Positions 1-9,964 of a DNA stretch of 64,000 nucleotides are shown one piece after another (positions within the stretch are counted from its first letter, which is position 1; every line of letters starts with the position of its first letter). The position numbers were made by a program, and so were the translations under genes. The notes under the pieces were generated by a model. It did not search any database. It was given only the letters and a program-made list of their open reading frames with translations, and was not told the DNA's origin. Source of the DNA: Hyaloraphidium curvatum (lineage: Eukaryota; Monoblepharomycota; Hyaloraphidiomycetes; Hyaloraphidiales; Hyaloraphidiaceae); the NCBI GenBank assembly GCA_025558095.1, contig JAIVFI010000006.1:248001-312000 (forward strand), written 5' to 3'.

Positions 1-1477
1 ACGATGGCGCTTGCTCACTGGCAGAAGGCTTGAGGGTTAATTCTACGCTGAAGCTCCTGAGGCTGACCTTCAATACCATTGGAAACATGGGGGTGCAAGC
101 GCTGGCAGAGGCCCTGAAACACAACGTGGTGCTCAGTGATCTCAACTTACGCTGGAACAGCTTCGACGTTGAAGGTGTTCTAGCGCTGGCGGACATGCTG
201 AGAGTGAACTCGACGCTGAGCAATCTGGACCTCAAGATCAATTCCATCGGACGTGACGGAGCTCGCGCGCTCTTGTCGGTTCTGGAGCTCAACCCTTCCG
301 TGGAGGCGCTGGAACTGAGCTCTGGCACCGGTGATGACCTGCTCGATGATCTGGTGGTGCAGATCCGGCGGTTGGTGGTCGATCCAGGCAGGAAGGAACG
401 TGCACTACTGGCAAGGGGACGAATGGCCGGCACCACGAACGGAACTCGTCCTGCCAGCGCTGTTGCTTCGCCAGGTTTGAACGTGCTCAATGGCCAGAAC
501 GTGAGGAGCAGCTACGAAGTCGAACCGAAGCAACTGGTTCGGGGCGAGTTCTTGGGATCTGGAGGCTTTGGCACGGTGTTCGAAGGAACCTACCAGAAAC
601 ATACGCGCGTCGCGCTGAAGGTGCTCAATGGATCGGACTTGGTGGGCAGTCAGCTGGAAGAAGCGGTTTCGGACTTGGAAAGGGAGATGGCTGTGTGGTC
701 GCAGCTGCCTTACCATGCCAACGGTAGGGGACCGTACGCCGGTCTTGGTATTCAGGCAACTCGCAACCTGATGTCGCTTTTCGCAGTCTTACCGCTGATG
801 GGGTGGTGCCGCGAGCCACTTTGCCTTGTGACTACGTTCATGGCACGTGGCACGGCCAAGAACTACCTCAAGTCGCTCCAGCCCCCGTACGAATCGCGAG
901 CCGTGCACCGGCTGCTTTTCCAGGTTGCCCTCGGGATGAACCACCTGCACTCGAGGCCGACCCCGATCCTGCACCTCGATCTGAAGGGGGACAACATCCT
1001 CGTGGACGAGATCGGCATCGCCAAGGTCGCCGACTTTGGGCTGTCCAAGATCAGGGCCACGGCCTCGCTGCATTCCACGAATCGGGGCGGAGGAACGACT
1101 GTTTTCAAGGCGCCCGAGAGTAAGTGATCATTCCGGGACTGGTTGGATATCTGCTAACCAAGTCGCCGACGCTCGCAGCTTTTGCCAGGCCCAATCCGAA
1201 ACCAGGGACGGCCACGGACGTTTACGCCTTCGGCGTGACCATGTGGGAACTCTTCTCGCTCGGCGAGATACCACTCCTGCGCGAAGCGCGTTTGCTTGGC
1301 CCCGACGCCTTCGGCGAGCGGATAAGGACGGACCCCGGTTTCCGGCCGCAGCGGCCGTACGGCTGCCCCGATGCCACGTGGGGTCTGATGCAGAGGTGCT
1401 GGGCGATGGATGCGGCGGAGAGACCGAGATTCGAGGAAGTGGCGGACGAGCTGAAGGCGATCTTCGAAAGCCTGTAG
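1..1477 (+). CDS. LRR-TKL protein kinase, 5' partial
   Basis: The gene runs off the left edge; exons are <1-1119 and 1179-1477, joined by a 59-nt GTAAGT...CAG intron with a CTAAC branch-like site. About 471 residues are visible. The first ~110 are leucine-rich repeats of the ribonuclease-inhibitor type (repeated L..NSTL..L.L..N.IG pattern). A linker then leads to a kinase domain: glycine loop GSGGFGTVF near visible residue 185, VALKVL lysine, HLDLKGDNIL catalytic loop, ADFGLSK, then APE and DVYAFGV after the intron. The composition is that of tyrosine-kinase-like (TKL) kinases. The usual HRD arginine is leucine (HLDLK), so it is a non-RD kinase. It probably acts in cytosolic signalling; the ligand is unknown. 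Confidence 0.85.
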
Positions 1478-1508
1478 TCAGCAAAAAAAGGGCCCAGATT
1501 CGGAAATA

Positions 1509-3050
1509 TCATTCGATCGTGCACCAGCTCTGCATGGTCGCGCGCACCCCCGCGCCCCTGAGGATCCCCACGAGCCCCACGGCGATGGTGACGAGCGTGG
1601 CCGCGATCCCCCTGACGAACCCGAACGTTACTGGGACGCCGAACAGCCTCGCCAGGTTCTCGTCCACAGCCCGCTCGAAACGTTCGAGCACGGCCACCTG
1701 CGCCGCCGCGGCCGTGGAGACGGGCAGCCGGCGGCCGGCGAACGCGAGCCGGATGTCGGCGGCCGCGCGGCCGTACAGCGCGGCGTTCCGGGCGACGATG
1801 CCATTGGCGGTGGCGAAATTGAGAAGGGCGAAGAGAAGCTCGAGGGTATGGAGGGCGAGGGAACCGATGATCCAGGCCGTTGCGCACCCGGAGCCAAACA
1901 TGAAGACGAGCAGCACCACCACCGAGAGTCCGAAAACCGCAGCGTGTGCGAGATTGTAGTCTTGCGAGGCCTTGGCTCTCGCACGCCACTTTGGCGCCAG
2001 CGTGTGGTGAAGCTCTATGTACGTTTCCCACGTGCCATTTCGTTGGCCTTGGGTTTGGGAGTCTGTCGTCAGCACCGGCTCTCCTTCTTGCGCGTCGGCA
2101 TCGGCGACGCAGAATTGGACGACCTCCGAGAGGGACATCGCGATGGCCCTCGCTTCGAGCCGGCCCTCCAACTCGAGCAGGGCAACATCCGTCGATATGC
2201 CCTCCAGGATGATGGACACGTGCTGCACGACATAAACTACGGGCAGGTAGGAAAACAGCGCGGCCTTCCAAGGCACCCCCCATATGGCATCGCCGAGAAA
2301 GACGGTCGGCGTCCACGACGCGAACAACCAGTAAACCAGCTGGGCAAGGATATTCGTGACGATCTGGCGCGCGAGCTGGATCGCCGACGATCTCCGGGGC
2401 AACCCCCCTGCGCACGACGACCGCGCGCACGGGCACCACGGGTCCCGATCGCGGTGCTCCAGCATCGGCCGCGGCCGGGGTCCCCGCTCCGCCGGCGCCT
2501 CGGCGTCCCCGGCTTGCGCCGTGCCCCAGCCCGACAGCTCGATCCAGCGGGCCAGGCCGCACCACGGGCTCGCGTCCTCCGTCGGCGGCCGGCCCCAAGC
2601 CGGAACGCGCTGCGCAAGGAGGACAACGTGGAAGGCCGCGCATTCGAAGGCGAAGGCTGCGACGCCGACGGCGGCGCCGCGCGCGGAGAAGGCGCCGGAG
2701 GCCAACGCGGGGCCCCAGGCCGCGTACGGGGCGGCGACGGCCACGGGGAGCAGGAAGAACAGCGTGCGCGAGACGGGCAGGCGGTTGAGCCGCGGCCACG
2801 CCTGCGCGGCGACGAGGGCGAACGGGACGCGGAGGGGCGCGAGGGCCGCCAGCAGCCGCGCGCGCGTCATGGGGTCCGCGGCGCGGAAGTCCGCCGCGGG
2901 ATCGCTTTCCATCGGCACGAGGGAGGCAAGCTCCGGCGCCAGCGGCGGTTGCAGGGCCGCGGGCGTCGGCAGCAGCGCGAGCAGTTCCGCGGCGCTGAAC
3001 ATGCCGCCCAGCGCCTGCGGCTCCTTGGGATTCGCCGCCGCCGCGTCCAT
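1509..3050 (-). CDS. multi-pass membrane protein, family copy A
   Basis: Single-exon gene of 513 residues starting at the ATG at 3050. The frame stays open further upstream, but that part overlaps the next gene and has no family match. I recognise no named family. It is clearly homologous to the genes at 17471-19025 and 29013-30563. Shared marks are a short N-terminal motif (FSAAELLALLP), several hydrophobic segments, a cysteine cluster DPWCPC...C at residues 206-213, an ETYIELH motif before the last membrane block, and an ending of the form GILRGAGV...SWC. Five to seven membrane segments are plausible. Transport or sensing is possible, but nothing in the sequence shows a substrate. Confidence 0.75.
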   Translation of the reverse strand: MDAAAANPKEPQALGGMFSAAELLALLPTPAALQPPLAPELASLVPMESDPAADFRAADPMTRARLLAALAPLRVPFALVAAQAWPRLNRLPVSRTLFFLLPVAVAAPYAAWGPALASGAFSARGAAVGVAAFAFECAAFHVVLLAQRVPAWGRPPTEDASPWCGLARWIELSGWGTAQAGDAEAPAERGPRPRPMLEHRDRDPWCPCARSSCAGGLPRRSSAIQLARQIVTNILAQLVYWLFASWTPTVFLGDAIWGVPWKAALFSYLPVVYVVQHVSIILEGISTDVALLELEGRLEARAIAMSLSEVVQFCVADADAQEGEPVLTTDSQTQGQRNGTWETYIELHHTLAPKWRARAKASQDYNLAHAAVFGLSVVVLLVFMFGSGCATAWIIGSLALHTLELLFALLNFATANGIVARNAALYGRAAADIRLAFAGRRLPVSTAAAAQVAVLERFERAVDENLARLFGVPVTFGFVRGIAATLVTIAVGLVGILRGAGVRATMQSWCTIE

Positions 3051-3264
3051 TTGCGAGAAGGCGACGACCGGCAGCGGGATCGATGCGCGATTCGGTGGCG
3101 GTTTGTTATCGCGAAGTGCGACTGGCGCCGAAGAACTTTCGATTTCGGCCCGCCAAGCCTGGCTGGAAGATCCGCGCGAACGGTCGGCAACGTGCGAGGA
3201 TGGCGAACGGGATATCATTCGAGTATTGATACAATTCGCTCCGCACCGCAGCATCCGGCAGCTT

Positions 3265-3987
3265 TCAGTTGGGGCACCTGGGGAAGCAGGCGTACGAGAC
3301 GGGGTCGTTCGCGCCGCCCACCAGCGGGCACCACTGGCCGCCGATACGTTGGCACTGCGTGGCGTTGAACACTCCAGGGGGAGCGCGCTTCGCGATGCGG
3401 GGGTCGCCGTCCCTCTTGGCCTTGGCGGGGAGTGCGGGCGGCAGCGCGACCGGGGCGTCCGTGGGCTCGGGCAGGTTGCCGGGCTTGGACAGCAGGCTGC
3501 AGATGGCCTTGTTCGGGGCGCACGTGCCGTCGGCGCAAAAGACGAGGCCGAATCCGGCGCAGTCCACGGGCGGCCTGTAGTTCTCCGGGCACTGGTCGGC
3601 CGAAGGCACGCAGCCGCCGTCCTGGCAGGTGCTCCAGCCGAGGTCGGCGCAGGTCCTGGGGCACAGGTCGGCGCTGGGGGCGCAGATGGAGCTGCTGGGG
3701 CATAGGGTCCAGCCGGCGGAGGTGCAAGTGTCGGCGAGGGCGGCGGCGAAGGCGTCGGTGGGGTGCGCGTCCGGCGCAACAACCCGGGGGACCACGGGGG
3801 GAGCGAGGCCGCGGGCTCGGAGGCCCTGGCAGGCGTAGATGTTCTGGGCACAGAAGCCGTTGAGGCACTTGACGGTGCCGGGGGGACAGTTCGCGGGGGG
3901 ACTCGGGCGGGCGTGCGCCGCGGGGAGCAGGGACACCGCCAGGGCCGCGAGCAGGAGGGCGGCGGCGAAGGCGCTGAGGCGGGCCAT
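3265..3987 (-). CDS. secreted cysteine-rich repeat protein
   Basis: Intron-free, 240 residues. The N-terminus is a clear signal peptide (MARLSAFAAALLLAALAVS, then ...AHA cleavage). The mature part holds many paired cysteines and three degenerate tandem units of roughly C..(A/F)G(W/L)..C..(G/S).C.P......C, then a proline-rich linker containing a KAKR-like basic site and a last cysteine pair (WCPLVGG...CFPRC). Small-fold secreted proteins of this kind are common in fungi, but I recognise no named family. It is probably extracellular and disulfide-bonded. The 5' side faces a 660-bp gap shared with the small gene at 4649. Confidence 0.75.
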   Translation of the reverse strand: MARLSAFAAALLLAALAVSLLPAAHARPSPPANCPPGTVKCLNGFCAQNIYACQGLRARGLAPPVVPRVVAPDAHPTDAFAAALADTCTSAGWTLCPSSSICAPSADLCPRTCADLGWSTCQDGGCVPSADQCPENYRPPVDCAGFGLVFCADGTCAPNKAICSLLSKPGNLPEPTDAPVALPPALPAKAKRDGDPRIAKRAPPGVFNATQCQRIGGQWCPLVGGANDPVSYACFPRCPN

Positions 3988-4648
3988 TGCTGCCGATAGA
4001 GTTTTGGCTTTATTTGAGTGTTGCTGGTTTTGGATTCGAGCTCGCGGTGGTGCTGTGCGGTGCCAAGGGGGTGCTTATGTAGGGTCTCGATTTCGGGAAA
4101 TGCGGCGCAGCAGCGTCCCGAACGGTCGGCAAAGCGGCCGAAGGTTCCAGGCGGCCGAAACACCGCATTCCGCGGTCTATCCGCTTCCGAACGAACTCAG
4201 CACCGCCGCTGCGCCGCGACGGTTCGTGCACAGCGTGGCGGTTCCGAGAGCGGCAGCGCGGTGCGCGGGCGGCTTGACCACCAATTCTCGCCGGGCCGAG
4301 GCGAAGAACAACCGATCGCAAACAGAGACAAGCATAGAGCGGTGCACACACCTGGGAGTCGAAATCTCACCGGCCTGTCTCCGCGGAAGTTCCCGCGGCC
4401 ACGCAGACCCTGCTTTGTGCGGCCAGTGCTTCCGCCCGCACACCTTCGAACAAGCCCAAGGCGCACCGAGCGAGCCCGTGCCATCGCGGACGCGATTCAG
4501 GCAGGTGATGAATCGATTCCCGGGACGGTGGTCGCGCGGCAGACGGAGGTGGTCGGTGACCGCCGTCCCGCCTGTGCGCCCGAACCTCCGCGGGGACGAT
4601 ACCCTTTCTCGCCAGCTCTCCCCCTTTTGCACGGCCGCACGCTCTCCA
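3988..4648. other. intergenic, divergent promoter region
   Basis: About 660 bp between the secreted cysteine-rich gene (leftward) and the small gene at 4649 (rightward). Several long open frames cross it on both strands but look like GC-rich shadows without recognisable domains. No clear TATA box or repeat seen. Confidence 0.5.
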
Positions 4649-4965
4649 ATGGCAGTGAGCAGATCCCGCCCCCTTTTCCCGCCTGCGCCGCCGACCGCCC
4701 CCCGTCGACAGCGCCTCGTCAAGGCCTCCACCCTCAAGTCGGGCGACCGCCTGGTCCGCGACGACCGCGCCGTCGCGCTCAGCAAAGTCACGACGGACTA
4801 CGACGTGGTGCATGCGGACTATTACGACGAGGAACAGGTGCAGACGGTCACGCTGAGCTTCAGGCCCGACGAGGACGTGGAGGGTGGGTGCTGCGCTGCC
4901 TGGTGGGTAGGGATGGGGGCTGATGGGGTGCGTGGCGGGCAGTACTGGACAAGGATGAGCAGTGA
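4649..4965 (+). CDS. small two-exon protein, unknown
   Basis: Proposed exons 4649-4883 and 4943-4965, joined by a 59-nt intron with the GTGGGT donor and CAG acceptor typical of this window; this gives 85 residues. The core (KASTLKSGDRLVRDD, then alternating hydrophobic and acidic strands) looks like real protein and may be a small beta-rich fold, but I recognise no family. The last exon encodes only VLDKDEQ. An in-frame ATG at 4508 could extend the start. A homology search is needed; it could also be a chance open frame in GC-rich DNA. Confidence 0.42.
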
Positions 4966-5395
4966 GCTTGATACCAAGGACGAGCAGCGGCTTGATACCA
5001 CGGTCGCGTTCGCGGGACCGTCGCAAGGAAACAAGGGGGGTCGGCGGGCGGATGTTCCAACTCCGCTTTCGCGATAGCGAATAACTGGCTGTTTAAATAC
5101 TCTCGAAATGGACAGATCCGCCCCGATTTCATTCGTCGCCATTTCCCGCTTGGGCCCGCCTGGCTCGCATTCCGGTCAGCTCTCGGGTCCGAACGGTCAT
5201 GTCCTCCACCGCCCTTCACTCGCACGCAAAAGCAACCAGCGACATCGGACGGGTTACGACGCAAAGCCACCGGATCCGAATGGATCGATCGTCTTTGGAT
5301 CGTCCGCCAGCGGATGCGCCCAGCTCGATCGAGCTGCATGCTTCGCCACCCGCAACAAAGGACGCGTCCCCTGCGCTCTTCGCTTCCCTTCCGCG
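4966..5395. other. intergenic, nothing recognised
   Basis: About 430 bp upstream of the HD-domain gene. It contains an imperfect direct repeat (CTTGATACCA twice, near 4970 and 4991) and an AT-rich TTTAAATAC near 5092. No gene is supported. Confidence 0.5.
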
Positions 5396-6136
5396 ATGCC
5401 TCCCACCGTCAGCGACCGCGACCCCGCCTCCCTCTTCCTCGCCCTCTGCGCGCGCCTCTCGCCCGCAGTTCCGCCCACCGTCTCCGCCGCCTGGGCCTCC
5501 CGCCTCGCCTCGCTGTACTCCGCGAACGACCGCGCGTACCACACTTTGGCGCACGTCGAATGGCTGTTGAGGCTGCTCCCCGGCTCCCCCGGGCACCCTC
5601 TCGGCGCGTTCACAGACGGCGGGGAGGACTGGACCGCCGCGGAGCTGGCGATCTGGTTCCACGACGCCATGTACGACCCGCGCGCGGGAAAGGGGGACAA
5701 CGAGCGCGCGAGCGAGGCGCTGTGGCGCGAGTTCGCGGACGAGGCGTTGGTTTCCGGAGGGATGGCGGGGAAGGTGTCGCGCATGATCCTGGCCACGGTA
5801 GACCACCGCCTTCCCGAGCCCCACGACGCGACCGACGCCGCGTTCCTGGACATGGACCTCTCCATCCTCGCCGCCCCGCCGGGAAACGGTGCGGGTAGCG
5901 ACGCCTCGGGTAACGCCTCGGGATGGGACATCGGCTACGACGAATACGCCTCCCGCATCCGCCGCGAGTATTTTCACTATCCCGACGAAGCGTACAAAGC
6001 CGGCCGCGCCGCCGTCCTCCGCGGCTTTCTCGCCCGCGACAGGCTCTACTTCTCCTCCCGCGCGCGGGACTGGGAGCCCCGCGCGCGCGATAACCTCGCC
6101 CGCGAGATCGCCGCCCTCTCCCCGCCTCCCTCCTAG
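5396..6136 (+). CDS. HD-domain predicted metal-dependent phosphohydrolase
   Basis: Single exon, 246 residues, ATG at 5396. The pattern YSANDRAYHTLAHVEWLL followed by AIWFHDAMYD and later ATVDHR is that of the predicted metal-dependent HD phosphohydrolase family (COG4339). These histidines and aspartates are expected to hold the metal. Members are 200-250 residues long, cytosolic, and of unknown natural substrate. The longer in-frame extension to 5108 has no domain and is taken as non-coding. The gene ends only 4 bp before the stop of the converging gene on the other strand, so the 3' UTRs must overlap. Confidence 0.85.
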   Translation: MPPTVSDRDPASLFLALCARLSPAVPPTVSAAWASRLASLYSANDRAYHTLAHVEWLLRLLPGSPGHPLGAFTDGGEDWTAAELAIWFHDAMYDPRAGKGDNERASEALWREFADEALVSGGMAGKVSRMILATVDHRLPEPHDATDAAFLDMDLSILAAPPGNGAGSDASGNASGWDIGYDEYASRIRREYFHYPDEAYKAGRAAVLRGFLARDRLYFSSRARDWEPRARDNLAREIAALSPPPS

Positions 6137-6140
6137 CCCT

Positions 6141-7744
6141 TCACGCGTGCGTGCCGGCCTTTTGTCCGGGCGGCAGCCCCGCTTCCTCCCCGGCGCCGTC
6201 GGCAACGTCGGCGCCGTAGACTTCCCTCCCGCCCGGCCCGCCGCGCGGCGCCAGCACCCCCGCGAACCCCGCGTGCCCGGGCACCCCGAGCGCCGCCTGG
6301 CCCGCGCAGCAGAAATCGTACAGCGATTCCAAGGTGTCGGACCAGATGTCTTCGGGGAGATCGGGGGCGAGGTCGAGGATCGGGGAGGGGAGCGCGGACG
6401 GGGCTGGGGGAGGCGGAGGGTAGAGCGCGAGGAGGTCCGAGAGGGTGGTGGGGGCGGAGGGGGCCGGGAGGTCGAAGTACTTGCCGGGGAGCATGGAGAT
6501 GAAGGAGAGCACGGCGAGTGGGTTCCTAGAACAACCGAGAGCCGTGAGCTCGGAAGCGCACGGACGGGCAGACGGGGCACGAACAGGTTCATCTTGGCGC
6601 CCGCGCTTCCGACCGCCACGAAATCCCCCACGAACTTGCCGTCCGCCTTTTTCTCGACGCCGACCACCGCCAGGGCTTCCGAAACGCCCGCCTTGCCAGC
6701 CTCGGCGCACTCCTTGCAGGCCGCAAGGTCGTGCGGGTGCCGCGCGCACACGGGCACGCTCGCAAACGAGGTGCACACGGGGTGGGGCTCAGCAGGGCCC
6801 GCGGGGCCGAAGGGCGAGGCGCGGCCGCAGCACGTCGCAAAGACGGTTCCCTGCGGGACCTGCGCGCCGTGCGCGAGTCGATCTGAAACGGCGGATCGCG
6901 CGTGGTCAGCGGAAACCGCAGCGAAACCCGGAGAGGACCCACCACGGAGGTACATCCCGACCGCCGCCACCACGCTCCCCACCGCCGTCCCCTCGCCCTC
7001 GCCTCTCGGGAAGAACCCCTCCTCCCCCTCGTCATCCCCCGCTTCCTCCACCAGCGCCCCGCCCTGGACCACCGCGCCCGCGTCCGTCAGCGGGACGATG
7101 CGGCCCGACGAGACCGCGATGTGCCATTGGCGCAGCCACGCGTCGAGCAGCCGCGCGAGGTCCGGCACGGGGGGCGGCGGCGAGCCGGCGAGGCGGCCGA
7201 GGAGGAGGGAGAGGCGGAGGGCGGCGTCGGCGAGGACGTCCGGGGAGAAGGAGGGGTCCTGCTGCCGCAGAGCGGGAGGTTGCGGGGATGGGTGCGGGGA
7301 CATGCCGCCGGCGGGCGATGGGAACAGGGGCGTGTAGTCCGCCGCGGGCTCCGAGAGCGCGGGGGAGAAGCCGGCGAGCTGCGCGGCGCGGAGCCACGCC
7401 TTCTTGCGGAGCGCGTTGAGGAACACGAGGAGCAATTTCGTGCCTTCCGTGGTGGACGAGACTGCCCAGAGGTCGCCGTCGGCCGCGTCCGTGTCCGCCA
7501 TCTTCCTCGCCGAGCGCGCGAACATCGCTGCGTCCCACCGAGATCCGTCATCGCGCGGCGGCAGCGCGTCCGCCGCGACCTCCAGCAGCAGAGCGCGGGA
7601 AACGAGGGCGCCCGGGATCGACGCGCACGTCGCGCAGGGCGGCCGCAGGAACGCCGCGTTGGGGTCGACGTCGGGCGCATCGCGAATGCGGCCGCCGGGA
7701 GACGCGTGGCGCTGGCCGAAGAGGAAGGTGCCGGGGCAGGACAT
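6141..7744 (-). CDS. hypothetical protein with cysteine-rich middle
   Basis: Two exons: 7744-6585 and 6525-6141, joined by a 59-nt intron (GTTCGT...TAG) that gives ...GAKMNL|NPLAVLSF... and 514 residues. I do not recognise the family. The N-terminal half is mostly helical with proline-rich stretches. A cysteine/histidine-rich stretch near residues 310-355 (FATCC, HPVC, CARH, CKEC) could bind zinc. The C-terminus has an acidic segment with DLPEDIWSDTLESLYDFCC. The intron choice is the only GT-AG join that keeps both well-formed frames. It could be a fungal-specific nuclear or cytosolic protein; no function is claimed. Confidence 0.6.
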
Positions 7745-7994
7745 GGCGGTTGTTTCGGGTTGTTTTCGGACGCGTCGATCTGTTGACTCGATGTCGCTCG
7801 ATGAGTCTTGGCGTCCCGGTGTTTCCTATGAAGCCAAGCGGATCTACATCCGGCAGCATCGATGAAGATGTGCTCTTGAAAAGATGGCTCAGGACTGGAT
7901 CCTCTCGATGCTCCCTCAGATCGTACCAGACGCACGTCCAATCCCAGCATCAGGCGAGGCGCATGCATACATCTAGAAAGCCCAACACCGTACA

Positions 7995-9602
7995 TCACCT
8001 GCACCAATCCTCCAGCCCCCGCATCGCCTTCTTCGCCGCCGTGCCCTCCATCTCCCTCGCCAGATCCCCGAGCGGCTTCCCGAACCCCCATTCGGACGCC
8101 AGCACCTCCCTCCCCGGCAGCGCCTCCCTCGCGCGCTCCAGCATCGCTTCGCACCTCGACGCGTTGAGCAGGGCCGCGGAGCGCGGGTAGACTGCGGTGC
8201 CCGGGCCCGGAGGCCGGAACGACGGCGACGGCAGCCCCATGTGCGCCTCGGCATGCAGCAGCGCCGCGTGCACCACGAGCGCGAGCTTCCTCGGATCCGG
8301 CTCGATCACCGACAGGTCCCTGGCCGGCTGCACGTGCTCGCCGTATCGCTCCCTGAGCGCTGCGAGCTCCTCCCTCTGCGGTACCCGCGCCTCGTGCGCC
8401 TCCGTGGGGTAGTAGAGGGCGGCGACGGAGGTCGAGGTGCGGAACACGTTTTCGATGCTCCCGGCGCGGCCGGTGGCGGGTTCGTGGTAGCACACGTAGA
8501 CCATGGCGGCGCCGGGGGGGAGGAAGAGGGAGGAGAAGGCAATGCCGCCGCAAGGAGTGATCAGCACCGTAGTGCGCGCCATGGCGTCCATCTGCGCGGG
8601 GAACTTGAGGTCGGATGGGTTGAGGACGTCGGTGGGGACGCCAAAGGTGCGGGCAAGGTGGGCGGCGAGGGCGCGGACGTTGGCCACGGCGCGCTTGCCC
8701 TTCTTTTCCAGGAGGAGGATGCGCTGCGAGCGCGGACGAGCGCTTGGATCGCGTCCCGCGCGGGCGAGGAGATGCGCGCCAAAGTAGACCCAGTCGCCGT
8801 CGCCGGCGTGCTTGATGCCGTAGTGCGAGCCCCCGAGGGCGAGGTTGCGGGCGCAGAAGAAGCCTTCGGGGACGGAGCCCGAAGTGAGCAAGGGCCGGCG
8901 CGTGAGCAGCTGCCGCGTGTTGGCGGCCTGCACTTTGCATCCGATCGGGGGTCCGGCGCCGCCGAGCGTGCAGTTCGGATGCACGATGAGCAGCGGGTCG
9001 GCGGTTGCTGGCGAGCCGGGCGGAGCCAGCATACCGAAGCGCCTCAGCAAGCGGAAGGCGGGGAACAGCTCGTCGCCCAGGTGGTGCCCCCAATTGTGCG
9101 GCCAATAGGTGCCGATCAGCGCCGCGTTGTCCGCGGCCAACCACGGTGCGTCCGCCGGCGGGCTGCCGCGCACCACGTCGACCTCGGCGCGAACCTCCCG
9201 CATGTTCGGGTCCCACGACCGCAGCGCGAGCGGCGGGAGGGCCGGCGAGAGGTTGTCGTCCCGCGGCAGCGCGTCCGCATGCGCGCCCGCGTAGTACCGC
9301 ACGCGGGCGACGGTGACCGCCGCGCCTGCGTTGTGTACGCTGACCTCGCCGCCGTGGTCCCCCAGCCGCACGCAGACGTTCCTGAACGAACACGACCGCA
9401 GCGCTGCCGATCGCATCTGCACGCATCGGTGCGCGGACGCCGCGGGGTTGGGCGGCCGCGGGCCCCACGCGGCCCCCGTCCCGCCGGGCAGCGGGTCGGC
9501 CGGGTCCGCCGCTGGCTCCGGCTCCCGCTCCTCCCGCCGCAGCCGCACGGCCAGGAAACAAACAAACAACACCGCGGCCGCCGCGAGCACGCCGTGCCGC
9601 AT
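7995..9602 (-). CDS. GT61-family glycosyltransferase, type II membrane
   Basis: Intron-free, 535 residues. A hydrophobic anchor lies at residues ~5-20 (VLAAAAVLFVCFLAV), then a proline-rich stem, so the catalytic domain should face the Golgi or ER lumen. The motifs HNWGHHLGDELFPAF and, in the C-terminal half, TTVLITPCGGIAFSSLFLPPGA match the DUF563/GT61 family, which includes plant xylosyl- and arabinosyltransferases and animal EOGT and POMGNT2. The usual GxHGAGL-like element is replaced by TPCGGIAF. Donor and acceptor sugars cannot be told from sequence. Confidence 0.75.
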   Translation of the reverse strand: MRHGVLAAAAVLFVCFLAVRLRREEREPEPAADPADPLPGGTGAAWGPRPPNPAASAHRCVQMRSAALRSCSFRNVCVRLGDHGGEVSVHNAGAAVTVARVRYYAGAHADALPRDDNLSPALPPLALRSWDPNMREVRAEVDVVRGSPPADAPWLAADNAALIGTYWPHNWGHHLGDELFPAFRLLRRFGMLAPPGSPATADPLLIVHPNCTLGGAGPPIGCKVQAANTRQLLTRRPLLTSGSVPEGFFCARNLALGGSHYGIKHAGDGDWVYFGAHLLARAGRDPSARPRSQRILLLEKKGKRAVANVRALAAHLARTFGVPTDVLNPSDLKFPAQMDAMARTTVLITPCGGIAFSSLFLPPGAAMVYVCYHEPATGRAGSIENVFRTSTSVAALYYPTEAHEARVPQREELAALRERYGEHVQPARDLSVIEPDPRKLALVVHAALLHAEAHMGLPSPSFRPPGPGTAVYPRSAALLNASRCEAMLERAREALPGREVLASEWGFGKPLGDLAREMEGTAAKKAMRGLEDWCR

Positions 9603-9964
9603 CCCGCCCCCGGATGGGACGCGTGTCGTGTTTGCCGGCGTCGATGGTGAATCCTGAATTCAGACTTCAGCGCGCCCCCCATCCCGCACGGCCGCATCCG
9701 ACTGCCGTGGCGATCATGTCGGTTCGGATCCCGTCCTTTACACAGAAAGACCGCAACCGCATTCGCCGCGCCACTCGAGTCGTGGCCGTCCATCGATTGA
9801 GGGCATCCTGGCCCCTATCATCACAAACATCCTTCCTGCAAGCCCACATTCGCAGCCACTGGCATCGGTATATCCTGTCCGCTGCAATTTCTGAAAACAG
9901 ATCCATGCCGATGTCGTCGATTCCATATACCATCACAACTTCGCATCCCGCATCTTTCCCCGCG
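9603..9964. other. intergenic, promoter of the GT61 gene
   Basis: About 360 bp between the GT61 start and the stop of the TPR-like gene. Moderately AT-richer than the coding DNA around it. No gene or repeat supported. Confidence 0.5.

Noticed and set aside
1222-2799. 525-codon minus-strand frame
   Set aside because: Alanine/arginine-rich shadow of membrane copy A in GC-rich DNA; no domain and it overlaps a well-supported gene.
3051-4163. 370-codon upstream extension of membrane copy A
   Set aside because: It overlaps the secreted cysteine-rich gene, is proline/serine-rich, and family copies B and C begin near the same motif.
5216-6140. C-terminal extension of the unknown gene through the HD gene
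   Set aside because: It is the antisense frame of the HD-domain gene; splicing to the 6525-6141 exon gives a better end.
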